The notes below the pieces were generated by a model, which was not told the origin of the DNA, did no database searches, and worked only from the letters and a program-made list of their open reading frames with translations. From positions 310,001 to 374,000 of the forward strand of contig NZ_WCHR01000016.1 in assembly GCF_008973825.1 (NCBI RefSeq): 64,000 bases of DNA. Reading direction: 5' to 3'. This document shows, piece by piece, positions 50,657 through 60,897 of this stretch; within the stretch, counting starts at the first letter, position 1, and every line of letters starts with the position of its first letter. The stretch is from Gemmobacter serpentinus. GTDB taxonomy: Bacteria; Pseudomonadota; Alphaproteobacteria; Rhodobacterales; Rhodobacteraceae. A program made the position numbers and the translations under genes.

Positions 50657-51502
50657 TTACTTGTCCAGAAGGGTTTCATCCTTGAGCAGCGCCGGGTCAA
50701 TCCCCTCGCCGGGCTTTTCGATCTTGGCGGCGGCGGTCAGGGCCTCGACCTCGGCCATGACGGCGTTCTGTTCCAGTTCGGCGGCCAGTTCGTCGCGCAC
50801 GTCATCCAGCGTCGGCTGCGCGGCGGTGCGGGTCTCGACCAGCTTGATCAGGTGCCAGCCGAAATCGGTTTGCACCGGGCCTTTCAACTCGCCTGCCTTC
50901 ATGGAGGTGACGGCATCCTCAAAGGGTTTCACCATCATGCCGGTGCCGAACCAGCCCAGATCACCGCCCGAGGCTGCGGTGCCATCGGTGCCATGGGTGC
51001 GCGCGGCATCGGCGAAATCGACGCCGCCCTCGATCTGCGCCTTGATCTCTTTCGCCTTCTCTTCACTATCCACAAGGATATGCGAGGCGCGGTATTCGGT
51101 GCCGGGCACGAAATCCTTGAACTTCGCGTCATAGGCGGCCTGCAGCGCCGCATCGGTGACGGCGGATTTCACGATACCGTCGATGGCGAAGGCGGCGGTG
51201 GCCGAACGCTGGTCATTGGCCAGCTGGATCTTCTGGCGGAGCGTCAGGGTCGGTTCGGTCTTCTGGGCCAGCACGGTTTGCTGCACCAGCTGATCCAGAA
51301 TGCCCTTGAACAGCAGGTCATCGGCCAGTTGCTGATATTGCGGCGGCAGACCCGCGCGCGTGGCGATCATCTGGCCCAGCGTGATTTCGGTGCCATTCAC
51401 GGTGGCCACGACGGTTTCGGCCGTCGGCCCCTCGGCCCGCGCCGGGGCGGCCATCACCACCGCAAGGGCGAGCGCGCCGAGGAATGTCGTCTTTTTCGCC
51501 AT
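50657..51502 (-). CDS. Parvulin-type peptidyl-prolyl isomerase, exported
   Basis: This 281-aa protein has a Sec signal peptide (MAKKTTFLGALALAVVMAAP, cleavage near ARA-EG), a helical SurA-like N-terminal part, and a PpiC rotamase domain (EYRASHILVDSEEKAKEIKA, GTAASGGDLGWFGTGMMVKPF, and TDFGWHLIKLVETR). It probably folds envelope proteins in the periplasm. The start at 51502 is preceded by GGAGACG on the minus strand. It is divergent from secA, so export and folding genes are neighbours, and lies 20 bp ahead of argJ. Confidence 0.92.
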   Translation of the reverse strand: MAKKTTFLGALALAVVMAAPARAEGPTAETVVATVNGTEITLGQMIATRAGLPPQYQQLADDLLFKGILDQLVQQTVLAQKTEPTLTLRQKIQLANDQRSATAAFAIDGIVKSAVTDAALQAAYDAKFKDFVPGTEYRASHILVDSEEKAKEIKAQIEGGVDFADAARTHGTDGTAASGGDLGWFGTGMMVKPFEDAVTSMKAGELKGPVQTDFGWHLIKLVETRTAAQPTLDDVRDELAAELEQNAVMAEVEALTAAAKIEKPGEGIDPALLKDETLLDK

Positions 51503-51702
51503 GATCACCGTCTCCTGATCGGTTGCGCCGAATGCGCCGCGTTGACTTGGCGGTCTGGCCCCCTTAAATCGCGAAGGTCGCGCGAGACGGGGCACCTGTT
51601 CCGCACCTTTCCCGGTTCTTCTATGAAAGCTGGATGAGGCGGGCAAGGGCCAGACGCTTCAACCGCCCGCACGATCATGTCAGAAGGGACAGCGGAGAAA
51701 AC

Positions 51703-54414
51703 ATGCTTGGTCTCGGAACGCTCGCGAAGAAGGTTTTTGGCACACCGAATGACCGCAAGGTGAAATCGGTGCGGCCGCTGGTCGCGAAGATCAACGCGCT
51801 GGAACCGCAGTTTCAGGCCCTGTCGGATGAAGGGCTGATCGCGAAAACGCGGGAACTGCAGGATCGCGTGCAGAACAGGGGCGAAAGCCTCGACTCCATC
51901 CTGCCAGAAGCCTTCGCCAATTGCCGCGAAGGCGCGCGTCGGGCGCTTGGCCTCAGGGCATTCGATGTGCAGCTCAAGGCGGGGATCTTCCTGCATCAAG
52001 GCAATATCGCCGAGATGAAGACCGGCGAAGGCAAGACGCTGATGGCCACCTTCCCGGCCTATCTGAACGCGCTTGCGGGCAAGGGAGTGCATGTCGTCAC
52101 GGTGAACGACTATCTTGCCAAGCGCGATGCCGAATGGATGGGCAAGGTCTATGCCCAGCTGGGGCTGAGCTGCGGGGTGGTCTATCCCTATCAGCCCGAT
52201 GGTGAAAAGCACGCGGCCTACCGCGCCGACATCACCTATGCGACCAATAATGAGCTGGGCTTCGATTACCTGCGCGACAATATGAAGGGCAGCATCGAGG
52301 AAATGAGTCAGCGTGGCCATTTCTTTGCCATCGTCGATGAGGTAGACAGCATCCTGATCGATGAGGCGCGCACGCCGCTGATCATTTCGGGGCCAAGCCA
52401 GGACCGCAGCGATCTTTACAAGCTGGTCGATGCGATGATGCCGGAAATCCTGCCCGAGCATTACAAGCTGGACGAGAAGACCCGCAACGCCACCTTCACC
52501 GAGGAAGGCAACGAATTTGCGGAGCGTCGCCTGCGCGAGCTTGGTCTGCTGCCGGTGGATCAGACGCTGTATGATCCCGAAAGCACCACGCTGGTGCATC
52601 ATCTCAATCAGGCGCTGCGGGCGCATAAGCTGTTTCATCGCGACCAGAACTACATTGTCCGCGATGGCGAGGTGATGCTGATCGACGAATTCACCGGGCG
52701 CATGATGCGCGGCCGCCGCCTGTCGGACGGGCTGCATCAGGCCATCGAGGCGAAAGAGGGCGTGCAGATCCAGCCCGAGAACGTGACCCTCGCCTCGGTC
52801 ACCTTCCAGAACTACTTCCGCCTTTACGCGACGCTGTCGGGCATGACCGGCACCGCGCTGACCGAGGCCGAGGAATTTATGGAAATCTACAAGCTGGGCG
52901 TGGTGGAGGTTCCGACCAACCGCCCCGTGCAGCGTGTTGACGATCACGATCAGGTCTACCGTTCCGCCCGCGAGAAATATGCAGGCATCGTGAAGACCAT
53001 CAAGGAAGCTCATGAGAAGGGTCAGCCGATCCTTGTCGGCACGACCTCCATTGAAAAATCGGAATCGCTGTCGGATCTGCTGAAGGTCGAAGGCATCCCG
53101 CATAATGTGCTCAATGCCCGCCAGCACGAGCAGGAGGCGCAGATTGTCGCCGATGCCGGGCGTCTGGGGGCGGTGACCATCGCGACCAACATGGCCGGTC
53201 GTGGCACCGATATCCAGCTGGGCGGCAATGTGGAGATGAAGGTTCTGGCGGCGATCACCGCCGATCCGCATCTGCACCCCGATGAGGTCCGCGCGCGGAT
53301 CGAGGCCGAGCACGCCGACGAAAAGAAAAAGGTGCTGGAGGCGGGCGGTCTGTTCGTTCTGGGCACCGAGCGCCATGAAAGCCGCCGCATCGACAACCAG
53401 TTGCGCGGTCGTTCGGGCCGTCAGGGCGATCCGGGCCGGTCATCCTTCTTCCTGTCGCTGGAAGACGATCTGATGCGGATCTTCGGCTCGGAGCGTCTGG
53501 AATCGGTGCTGTCGAAACTGGGGATGAAAGAGGGCGAGGCCATCGTTCACCCCTGGGTCAACAAATCGCTGGAACGCGCGCAGGCCAAGGTCGAGGGGCG
53601 CAACTTCGATATCCGCAAGCAATTGCTGAAGTTCGACGATGTGATGAACGACCAGCGCAAGGCGATCTTCGGCCAGCGGCTTGAGATCATGCAGGCCGAG
53701 GATCTGTCCGAGATCGCGCAGGACATGCGCTATCAGGTGATCGATGATCTGGTGGAGGAGTTCATGCCCTCCAAGACCTATCCCGAGCAATGGAACATGC
53801 CGGGTCTTTACGCCGCCATCATCGAGAAGATGAACCTTGATGTGCCGGTCATCGACTGGGCCAAGGAGGAAGGCGTCGATCAGGACGTGCTGCGCCAGCG
53901 TCTGGAAGAGGCCAGCGATAAGGCCATGGCCGAAAAGCTGGAGGCCTTTGGCGGCGAAACCATGCGCTCCATCGAGAAGCAGCTGCTGTTGCAGACCATC
54001 GATGGCAAATGGCGGGAACACTTGCTGCGGCTGGAACACCTGCGTTCTGTCGTGGGCTTCCGCGGTTATGCGCAGCGCGATCCGTTGTCGGAATACAAGA
54101 CCGAGGCCTTCGCCCTGTTCGAAAGCATGTTGAACAGTCTGCGTCTGGATGTGACCCAGAAACTGTCGCTGGTGCGTCCGGTCTCGGAGGAAGAACAACA
54201 GCAGATGATGGCGCAATACATGGCGCAGCAGCAGGCGGCACAGGCGGCAGCCGACGCCGCCGCGGCGGCAGGCGTGCATGAGGCCGTCGAACATATCGCC
54301 GCTGCGGGCTTTGTCGAGGCCGACCCGTCGACCTGGGGCAACCCCTCGCGCAACGATCCTTGCCCATGCGGCTCGGGCGAGAAGTTCAAGCACTGCCATG
54401 GCCGCATCGTCTAA
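51703..54414 (+). CDS. secA: Preprotein translocase ATPase SecA
   Basis: This 903-aa motor drives proteins through SecYEG. Walker A is [13 protein letters not shown] near residue 104, followed by [13 protein letters not shown], the [18 protein letters not shown] box, [15 protein letters not shown] and [21 protein letters not shown] Gln/Ala-rich linker precedes the C-terminal zinc motif [14 protein letters not shown], which binds SecB and lipids. The start at 51703 follows AGCGGAGAAA; the frame from 51634 is not conserved. A terminator follows at 54440. Confidence 0.98.
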   Translation: MLGLGTLAKKVFGTPNDRKVKSVRPLVAKINALEPQFQALSDEGLIAKTRELQDRVQNRGESLDSILPEAFANCREGARRALGLRAFDVQLKAGIFLHQGNIAEMKTGEGKTLMATFPAYLNALAGKGVHVVTVNDYLAKRDAEWMGKVYAQLGLSCGVVYPYQPDGEKHAAYRADITYATNNELGFDYLRDNMKGSIEEMSQRGHFFAIVDEVDSILIDEARTPLIISGPSQDRSDLYKLVDAMMPEILPEHYKLDEKTRNATFTEEGNEFAERRLRELGLLPVDQTLYDPESTTLVHHLNQALRAHKLFHRDQNYIVRDGEVMLIDEFTGRMMRGRRLSDGLHQAIEAKEGVQIQPENVTLASVTFQNYFRLYATLSGMTGTALTEAEEFMEIYKLGVVEVPTNRPVQRVDDHDQVYRSAREKYAGIVKTIKEAHEKGQPILVGTTSIEKSESLSDLLKVEGIPHNVLNARQHEQEAQIVADAGRLGAVTIATNMAGRGTDIQLGGNVEMKVLAAITADPHLHPDEVRARIEAEHADEKKKVLEAGGLFVLGTERHESRRIDNQLRGRSGRQGDPGRSSFFLSLEDDLMRIFGSERLESVLSKLGMKEGEAIVHPWVNKSLERAQAKVEGRNFDIRKQLLKFDDVMNDQRKAIFGQRLEIMQAEDLSEIAQDMRYQVIDDLVEEFMPSKTYPEQWNMPGLYAAIIEKMNLDVPVIDWAKEEGVDQDVLRQRLEEASDKAMAEKLEAFGGETMRSIEKQLLLQTIDGKWREHLLRLEHLRSVVGFRGYAQRDPLSEYKTEAFALFESMLNSLRLDVTQKLSLVRPVSEEEQQQMMAQYMAQQQAAQAAADAAAAAGVHEAVEHIAAAGFVEADPSTWGNPSRNDPCPCGSGEKFKHCHGRIV

Positions 54415-54439
54415 GACGATCAGCCGCGCGAGATGATAG

Positions 54440-54466
54440 AAACGGGGGCCGTTTGGTCCCCGTTTT
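54440..54466 (+). terminator. Intrinsic terminator of secA
   Basis: AAACGGGG (54440-54447) pairs with CCCCGTTT (54458-54465) around a 10-base loop and runs into TTTTATTTT. It lies 26 bp after secA and close to the end of the convergent small gene. Confidence 0.85.
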
Positions 54467-54480
54467 ATTTTGGGCGGATC

Positions 54481-54783
54481 CTATCGCGCGCAGGCACGCA
54501 TGGTCATGGCCGTCGCCTCCATCTCGGCCAGATAGGCGTTCAAGATAGGCATCAGTTCCTTCTGCGCTGCGTCCAGCCTGCGCAGCTGCTCGGCCTCGGT
54601 GCCGCTGAACTGGGCAATGGCCTGTCCGTAATCGATGGATGTCATGGCCTGTGACATGGATGACAATCCGTCTGATGCCTCCAACATGCTGGGCGCGACG
54701 GCTGCGCATTTCTCACGTGTGGTTTGTGATAGGGCAGGGCTGGCTATCAGACATGCGATGGAAATCAGGACTGCGGAGCGCAT
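54481..54783 (-). CDS. Small secreted protein of unknown function
   Basis: This protein has 100 aa from the ATG at 54783, which has GAGG six bases upstream on the minus strand; another in-frame ATG lies at 54795. A signal peptide (MRSAVLISIACLIASPALSQ) is followed by a helical mature part of about 80 residues with two Cys, one near the N-terminus (REKCAAVAPS) and one at the end (MRACAR), which may form a disulfide. I do not recognise a family. It is convergent with secA. Confidence 0.72.
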   Translation of the reverse strand: MRSAVLISIACLIASPALSQTTREKCAAVAPSMLEASDGLSSMSQAMTSIDYGQAIAQFSGTEAEQLRRLDAAQKELMPILNAYLAEMEATAMTMRACAR

Positions 54784-54944
54784 GGGGAACCTCATTGAAA
54801 ATGGCTTGAAGCAACAGTGATGATCAGGAGAATACACGTCCAGCGTGAATCCAAAAGGGTCTCTGCTGGAAACATTCCCCGCTTTCGCCACGGATCGGCC
54901 CGAATCGCGGGGCATATTCCAGTGAAATCGAGGGGAGCCCCGTC

Positions 54945-55907
54945 ATGAAAATGCAACGCCGCCTTGCTCTTGCCGTGTCGCTTGTGGCCATTGGTCTGGG
55001 CGCGGGGCATCTGGTGCAGAGCCGAGCCGCCAAACCTGTCGCATCTGCGCCGGGAACCGATCAGGCCGCCTTGTCGGATGAGGCGCTGGCGCGCCCCCGC
55101 AATGTCGAACAACTGGCCGCAGGGGCCGATGATCTGGCGCCCGCGCCCGGCCTGCCGCTTGCCGGCCTGTCAGGTCCGGTAGGTTCCGGCGGCACGCTTG
55201 GCGCGGCTCCTGCGACCGGCCTGCCGGATGCGAGCGCGGCCGCCGATTGCCCGATCACGCTGGATCTTCTGGCCGATACCAATGCGATGATTGGCGTCAC
55301 CTTGATCGCGCCTTGCCGCCCCGATCAGCGGGTGATGGTGAAACATGCGGGCCTGTCGGTCACCGCCAAGACATCTGCCACTGGCACGATGTTCCTCAAT
55401 CTTCCGGCGTTGGAGGCCGATGCGCGCATCGAGCTGAGCTTTGGCGATGGTGAAAAGATTGCCTCGCGCGTGGAGATGCCCGAGGTGAAGGCAATGCAGC
55501 GCTTTGCGGTGCAATGGCTTGATCAAGACCAGTTCCAACTGCAAGCCTTTGAAAATGGCGCGGATTATGGCCAGGCTGGTCATGTCTCGGCGGCCGCGCC
55601 GCATAGCCCGGCACCCGGCCTGCCTGCTAAGGGCGGATTCCTGACGCTATTGGGTGATGCCACGGTCGATCTGCCCATGCTGGGTGAGGTCTATACTTTC
55701 CCGGCCAATGGCGCGGCCGAAGTTGTGCTGGAGGCGGCCATCACGCCTGAAACCTGCGGGCGTGAGCTGATGGGCGAGACGATCAGCGCCACCGGCGGCA
55801 AGGTCTCGGTCTCCGAACTGACGCTGGCCATGCCGGAATGTGACGCGGCTGGCGACATTCTGGTCTTGAAAAACCTTGTCCCGGAGATGAAACTCGCCGC
55901 CAGGTAA
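54945..55907 (+). CDS. Exported protein of unknown function, upstream of a PstS-OmpA fusion
   Basis: This 320-aa protein has a signal or anchor sequence (RLALAVSLVAIGLGAGHLVQ), a Pro/Ala/Gly-rich region to about residue 95, and a Cys-containing beta-rich C-terminal part (DCPITLDLLADTNAMIGVTL; further Cys near 124, 273 and 299). Similar proteins next to secA in Rhodobacteraceae are sometimes labelled translocase, without evidence I know of. GAGGGGAG precedes the start. The next gene begins 14 bp later, so the two are one transcript. Confidence 0.75.
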   Translation: MKMQRRLALAVSLVAIGLGAGHLVQSRAAKPVASAPGTDQAALSDEALARPRNVEQLAAGADDLAPAPGLPLAGLSGPVGSGGTLGAAPATGLPDASAAADCPITLDLLADTNAMIGVTLIAPCRPDQRVMVKHAGLSVTAKTSATGTMFLNLPALEADARIELSFGDGEKIASRVEMPEVKAMQRFAVQWLDQDQFQLQAFENGADYGQAGHVSAAAPHSPAPGLPAKGGFLTLLGDATVDLPMLGEVYTFPANGAAEVVLEAAITPETCGRELMGETISATGGKVSVSELTLAMPECDAAGDILVLKNLVPEMKLAAR

Positions 55908-55921
55908 TTGGCAGGGCCGAC

Positions 55922-57436
55922 ATGGGGTTGAGTTTGTGGCGCGCGGCGGGTTTCGCCGCGCTGCTGTTTTGGGGATCCGCCCTGGCGGCGCAGGATGTCA
56001 CGCTGACGGCGCGCGACGGATCGCTGTCCATAGACGGATCGCTGATCGGGTTTGATGGTGAATTTTACCGCGTCGACACCCGCTATGGCCCGCTGACCGT
56101 CGATGGCGAGGGCGTGATCTGCGATGGTCCCGGCTGTCCCGATCTGACGGCCACATTGGCCGTGCTGCGCATCACCGGGGCCGATCAGGCCGGGGTCGCG
56201 CTGCTGCCGGGCCTGTTTGCCGCCTATGCCGAAACGCGGGGCCTGACCATCGCGACCAAGCCCGATGGCGCGGGTTTCCAGACCGAAATGACCGATCCGG
56301 GGACGGGCCAGGTTCTGGCCAAGATCGGCTTTGCCCCCGCCCCGCCCGAAGAGGCGCGGCAGGCATTGTTGGGCGGTCAGGCCGATCTGGTGGTGGCGAT
56401 GACCGCCGACAAGGGTTTTGGTGCCCATGCCATGGCGCTGGATGCGTTGGTGCCGATCGTGGCGCGCGACAATCTGCATCCGCGGATCTCCACCCCGGAT
56501 CTGGCGGCGGCGCTGTCGGGCAAGATCAGCAATTGGAAGGAATTGGGCGGCCCGGATATGCCGATTGCGCTTCATGCGCTGAAATCCGACACCACGCTGC
56601 AAGAGGCCTTGGTGAACCGTCTTGGCCGCAAGGTGCAGGCGGTCGCCGAGCACGACACACCGCAGGAATTGGCCGAGGCGGTGGCGCGTGACCCCTGGGC
56701 GCTGGCGATCACCGGCCTGTCGGCGGCGGGGCCTGCGCGGGTGCTGCCGCTGACCGATAGCTGCGGCTATCCGCTGTTGCCGGGGCCTGCCTCGGTCAAG
56801 GCCGAAGATTACCCGCTGACCCTGCCGATCCAGCTTTTGACGCCGCGCCGCCGCCTGCCGCTTTTCGCGCGGGAGTTTCTGGATTTCCTCGACCATCCCG
56901 GTGCGCAGGCGGCGGTGGCCGCGGCGGGCTATGTCGACCGTGCGCCCGAAATCACGCCCATGACCGATGACGGGTTGCGGCTGTTGAACGCGATCAAGGG
57001 CGCGGGGGCTGATGTGCCGCTGGAACAGTTGCAGCATCTGGCCGACGTGATGCGCGACTCCAGCAGATCCTCGCTGACCTTCCGGTTCGAGGATGGGTCG
57101 ATGCAGCTGGATGCGCGCTCGCGCGAGAATCTGAAGCTGCTGGCGCAATTGCTGGCGGTGGACGCGTTCCGCGGCAATGAGGTCATTCTGGCGGGCTTCT
57201 CCGATGGGTCGGGGGCGGGGGCTGCCAATATGGACCTTTCGGAAAGCCGGGCAATCGGCGTCGCAACGGCCCTTTCCGATCTGGCGACCGATCTGCCGGA
57301 AGGTGCCGCGATGCCGCGCGTCATGGCCTTTGGCGAGGCGCTGCCGATGGCCTGTGACACCACCGCCGCCGGGCGGCGCGCCAATCGCCGGGTCGAGGTC
57401 TGGCTGCGCCCTATGGCGGTTACAGGTAGCGACTAG
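55922..57436 (+). CDS. Fusion of a phosphate-binding-like (PstS/PBP) domain and an OmpA-type domain
   Basis: This 504-aa protein has a signal peptide (LWRAAGFAALLFWGSALAAQ), a periplasmic-binding-protein domain (about 75-330: LPGLFAAYAETRGLTIATKP, LLGGQADLVVAMTAD, ALSGKISNWKELGGPDMPI) and an OmpA peptidoglycan-binding domain (about 380-500: NVILAGF-like EVILAGFSDGSG, LSESRAIGVATALSD, GRRANRRVEVWL). The Asp and Arg that bind diaminopimelate can be assigned to DLSESR and RRANRRVEV. The ligand is unknown. Its last 17 bases overlap the 3' end of radC on the other strand. Confidence 0.85.
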   Translation: MGLSLWRAAGFAALLFWGSALAAQDVTLTARDGSLSIDGSLIGFDGEFYRVDTRYGPLTVDGEGVICDGPGCPDLTATLAVLRITGADQAGVALLPGLFAAYAETRGLTIATKPDGAGFQTEMTDPGTGQVLAKIGFAPAPPEEARQALLGGQADLVVAMTADKGFGAHAMALDALVPIVARDNLHPRISTPDLAAALSGKISNWKELGGPDMPIALHALKSDTTLQEALVNRLGRKVQAVAEHDTPQELAEAVARDPWALAITGLSAAGPARVLPLTDSCGYPLLPGPASVKAEDYPLTLPIQLLTPRRRLPLFAREFLDFLDHPGAQAAVAAAGYVDRAPEITPMTDDGLRLLNAIKGAGADVPLEQLQHLADVMRDSSRSSLTFRFEDGSMQLDARSRENLKLLAQLLAVDAFRGNEVILAGFSDGSGAGAANMDLSESRAIGVATALSDLATDLPEGAAMPRVMAFGEALPMACDTTAAGRRANRRVEVWLRPMAVTGSD

Positions 57437-58193
57437 CGCGAAAGCTCAGCTCGCGTTCCTTGCCGATGATCAGATGGTCATGCAGCACGATGCCCAGCAC
57501 ATCACCGGCATCGCGGATCTGCATGGTCATGCTGATATCGGCATCCGATGGTGTGGGATCGCCTGACGGATGGTTATGCACAAGGATCAGGGCAGAAGCA
57601 TTCAGTTCGAGCGCGCGCTTCACCACCTCGCGCGGGTAGACCGGCACATGATCGACCGTGCCGCGCGCCTGTTCCTCATCCGCGATCAGCACATTCTTGC
57701 GATCCAGAAACAGGATGCGGAACTGTTCGGTCTCGCGATGCGCCATGGCGGTATGGCAGTAATCCAGCAGCGCATCCCAGGATGACAGGACGGGGCGTTG
57801 CATCACCCGCGCCCGCGCCATGCGCTGCGCGGCTGCTTCAAGGATTTTCAGATCCTGAATGACGGCATCCCCCACGCCTTTCACCGCAGCAAGGCGCGGC
57901 ACCGGGGCAGAGATCACCCGGTTGAAATCGCCGAACGTGTCCAGCAAGAGCCGGGCCAGCGGTTTTACGTCCTGACGCGGAATGGCCCGGAACAGGACAA
58001 GTTCCAGCAGTTCATAATCCGGCATGGCGCTGGCACCGCCCTCCATGAAGCGTTGGCGCAGGCGCTTGCGGTGATCGGCGATGTATGAGGGCAGGCGACC
58101 GGGCAGCGGCAACGCTTCGGCCTCATCCGTATCGCCGGGCGGGGCGAAAAGCGGCAGCAGAGGTTCACTAAAGGCAGGGTTCCGGTCACGCAT
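57420..58193 (-). CDS. radC: RadC family protein (JAB/MPN domain)
   Basis: This 257-aa protein has an N-terminal helix-hairpin-helix part (LAAVKGVGDAVIQDLKILEA) and a C-terminal MPN/JAMM metal site (HNHPSGDPTPSDAD) with the upstream Glu in DYCHTAMAHRETEQF. The start is the ATG at 58193; a TTG two codons earlier is also open. RadC was first linked to repair, but the role is now doubtful. This copy is chromosomal and not beside prophage or toxin genes. It is convergent with the PstS-OmpA gene and overlaps it by 17 bases. Confidence 0.93.
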   Translation of the reverse strand: MRDRNPAFSEPLLPLFAPPGDTDEAEALPLPGRLPSYIADHRKRLRQRFMEGGASAMPDYELLELVLFRAIPRQDVKPLARLLLDTFGDFNRVISAPVPRLAAVKGVGDAVIQDLKILEAAAQRMARARVMQRPVLSSWDALLDYCHTAMAHRETEQFRILFLDRKNVLIADEEQARGTVDHVPVYPREVVKRALELNASALILVHNHPSGDPTPSDADISMTMQIRDAGDVLGIVLHDHLIIGKERELSFRASRYL

Positions 58194-58256
58194 CCGCAAA
58201 GCCTGCCGCAGAATGGTAAAGCGCAGGTTAATTCGGACGGCGATCTGCGCGCGGCC

Positions 58257-59294
58257 TCAGCCTTCCAGCTGTTGAAACCGCATCAACAGATCCTGTCCCA
58301 GACGTGGCGGCAGCGCGGAAGACCCCGCCGCGTGCAGGCAGCCGGTATACAGCCGATAGGCCTCTGGCCGCCGCAACAGGGCCTGCGCCTGCTGGCGATG
58401 CCAGTCAAAGGCAGCGCCATGCAGATCCGCCACGCCGGGCAGGGCTTTCAGCGCGGCAATCTCTTGCGCAAGCGGGGTCTGCAAGGCCAAAGCCGCCTCG
58501 TTGAGCACGGAATTGAAGTTCCGCTCCACCCAGTAATGCAGATCGATCTGCTTCACGCTGCGATTGGGCAATCCGCGTTCGGATTTCACAATGAAGCTTT
58601 CGACGGAACGCAGCGAATAGTGATGCATCTCGGCCAAGGCGCGATAGCCGGTCAGCGGCAGCAAGGACAGGCGCTTGTCATTCCCGGAATGCAGATCGGG
58701 CAGGGCGCGGCCGCTGCCATCGACCCATTGCGCAGGCGGCGCATCGGGTGCGCGCAGGGGGCGATGCACGCCGGGCTTGCGGAAGGCACGCGGGCGGAAC
58801 AGGGTCTTGAAGTAGCTCGCCCCGATGGGATGGACCATATCGGGCGGGGCCGAACGCAGGAATTGCGCCGTCACCGGCTGGTCCACAAGCCCAAGAACAC
58901 CATTCGCGCCGAACAGCCGCCAGCCTAGCGCCACCGCCTCGGTGGTCTCCGGCAGGGCGGCCAGCAGATCGGCAAAGCGATGCGCGCCGATATGGATCAT
59001 CGGAAATTCATCCACATCCGAAACCAGCATCCAGTCGGCATGCTTGCGCAGCGGGTGTTGCCAGGCCGATTTCAGCGCCTGCCATTGCACACTTTTCTCG
59101 GGCGGGGCCTGATGCGGGACATGGGTCAATACACCCGCCTGCGCCAATGCCTCCAGCATCCGGTCTGACCCATCACTGCAGTCGTTGGAAAAGACAAGAA
59201 AATCCGTGACACCCAGCAGGCGGTGCCAAGCCAGCCATTCCAGCAGGAAGGGGCCTTCATCCCGGATCGCCGTTACGGAAAGGATGCGTGTCAT
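58257..59294 (-). CDS. Glycosyltransferase family 2 protein
   Basis: This 345-aa protein has a GT-A-like N-terminal half: ILSVTAIRDEGPFLLEWLAW, FSNDCSDGSDRMLEAL, and the metal-binding DxD in WMLVSDVDEFPMIH. The middle contains MHHYSLRSVESFIVKSERG, a pattern of the Glyco_tranf_2_4 type found near polysaccharide genes. The acceptor and donor are unknown. No other surface polysaccharide genes are nearby, so it stands alone. Confidence 0.87.
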   Translation of the reverse strand: MTRILSVTAIRDEGPFLLEWLAWHRLLGVTDFLVFSNDCSDGSDRMLEALAQAGVLTHVPHQAPPEKSVQWQALKSAWQHPLRKHADWMLVSDVDEFPMIHIGAHRFADLLAALPETTEAVALGWRLFGANGVLGLVDQPVTAQFLRSAPPDMVHPIGASYFKTLFRPRAFRKPGVHRPLRAPDAPPAQWVDGSGRALPDLHSGNDKRLSLLPLTGYRALAEMHHYSLRSVESFIVKSERGLPNRSVKQIDLHYWVERNFNSVLNEAALALQTPLAQEIAALKALPGVADLHGAAFDWHRQQAQALLRRPEAYRLYTGCLHAAGSSALPPRLGQDLLMRFQQLEG

Positions 59295-59404
59295 CGTGGG
59301 TCGAACCTGTCACCGTTGCATGGTCAGGGCCGGTCAACCCCGGTCTGATCTGAGCACATCGCAGCGCGATCATGTCAAGGCAACCCGCGCATTGCGGGGG
59401 GGTA

Positions 59405-60793
59405 TCACCGCCCGCTGAGCCGGTTGGCAAGCGTTGCCAGTCGCGATGTGGCGCGACCGCCGCGCGCGGCCTCGCGCCGGTCGGCCAGATGGTAAAGCCA
59501 ATACATGCCATGAACCCCAAGCCAGCGCAGCGGCTCGGGCTCCCATTTGCGGGGCTTGCGGTTGACCCAAGGGAGCGCGGTGCGCTCGGTCTCGCGGTCC
59601 AGAACCAGATCGGCCAGCGTCTGCCCCGCGAAGTTGGAGGTGGCGACGCCCAGCCCGACATAGCCACCCGCCCAGCCGATGCCGGTCGCCGGATCAAGGC
59701 CGGCCGTCGCGCACCAGTCGCGCGGCACGCCCAGCACGCCACACCATGCGTGATCAAGTTGCACCCCCTGGGTCTGTGGCAGCATCCGATAGAGGATCTC
59801 TTGCAGCTTTGCGACCGTGGCCTCCTGCGTCTGGCCGTTCACATCGGTTTTCGAGCCAAAGCGATAGGGCACGCCGCGCCCGCCCATGGCGATGCGGTTG
59901 TCGCGGGTGCGTTGCGCATAGCAATAGGCATGGGCGGCATCGCCAAATACTTCATAACCCTGCCAGCCGATCTCGTCCCAGAGGGCGTCGGGCAGCGGTT
60001 CGGTGACCACGATGGCGCTGTTCATCGGCAGCCATTCGCGCGTGTTGCCGGGAATGCCATGGGTGAAGCCTTCAGTGGCGCGGATGATGCGATGGGCGGT
60101 GACCGTGCCGCGATCGGTGCTGACGCGGCCCTTCTCGATGCCGGTCACGGTGGTCTGTTCATAGATTGTGGCACCGCGCCGCTCTACCGCAGCGGCCAGA
60201 CCGCGCACCAGCTTGGCGGGCTGCACCCGCGCGACGCCGCCGGTGACCAACGCGCCCTGCACATTCTGGATGCGGATGCGGGCGGCAGCCTCGGCCGCGC
60301 CAATCAGATGGCTGCGCGCCTCGGGCACCTGCCATGCCATGTCGCTGTCATGTTCAGCGCGCAGGCGCTGCATCTGTGCCGGCGAACAGGCAAAGGTCAG
60401 GCAATCGGTGCGGCGGATATCGGCGTCGATCCCTTCGGCCTCGCAGACCCCGATCACCGCATCGACGCTGCCGCGCAGCTGGCGTTCAAAGTCGATGATA
60501 CTCGCGCGGCTGCCGGTCGACAGATAGCGTTCCCGGCTCCAGCCGAAGCTGCCACTGCACCAGCCGCCATTGCGGCCCGAGGCACCGAAACCTGCAAATT
60601 CCCGCTCCAGCACCGCGATGGATAGTCCGGGTTGTGCGGCTTGCAGGTAGTAGGCGGTCCAGAGCCCGGTGAACCCCGCGCCGATGATGCAGATATCGAC
60701 ATCCAGATCGCCGGGCAACGCGGGCCTACAGCCGGGCACACCACCCATATCGGCATACCAGAACGAGACCCCGCCATTGCGTTTGACCTGCAT
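59405..60793 (-). CDS. FAD-dependent oxidoreductase of the DAO family (PuuB/OrdL-like)
   Basis: This 462-aa flavoprotein has the Rossmann motif DICIIGAGFTGLWTAYYL near residue 33 and the signature FAGFGASGRNGGWCSGS near residue 68, typical of gamma-glutamylputrescine oxidase-like enzymes. The C-terminal FAD part reads AWCGVLGVPRDWCATAGLDP and GIGWAGGYVGLGVATSNFAG. It probably oxidises a secondary or primary amine. It begins 105 bp from the broken LysR gene and could have belonged to the same lost catabolic locus, but it is intact. Confidence 0.9.
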   Translation of the reverse strand: MQVKRNGGVSFWYADMGGVPGCRPALPGDLDVDICIIGAGFTGLWTAYYLQAAQPGLSIAVLEREFAGFGASGRNGGWCSGSFGWSRERYLSTGSRASIIDFERQLRGSVDAVIGVCEAEGIDADIRRTDCLTFACSPAQMQRLRAEHDSDMAWQVPEARSHLIGAAEAAARIRIQNVQGALVTGGVARVQPAKLVRGLAAAVERRGATIYEQTTVTGIEKGRVSTDRGTVTAHRIIRATEGFTHGIPGNTREWLPMNSAIVVTEPLPDALWDEIGWQGYEVFGDAAHAYCYAQRTRDNRIAMGGRGVPYRFGSKTDVNGQTQEATVAKLQEILYRMLPQTQGVQLDHAWCGVLGVPRDWCATAGLDPATGIGWAGGYVGLGVATSNFAGQTLADLVLDRETERTALPWVNRKPRKWEPEPLRWLGVHGMYWLYHLADRREAARGGRATSRLATLANRLSGR

Positions 60794-60897
60794 GAACGTT
60801 CCCTTTCAGATGCCGCCCGGGCCGGGCACGCCGCCATGTGGCGCAATTTGATCATATCTCCCGGCGCGGTCAAGTTCCCCCGGCTGCATCGCGAGTT

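Noticed and set aside
57420-58193. RadC as evidence for a mobile island
   Set aside because: Mobile radC-like genes are usually shorter and near toxins or phage genes; this is the standard two-part chromosomal form with housekeeping neighbours.
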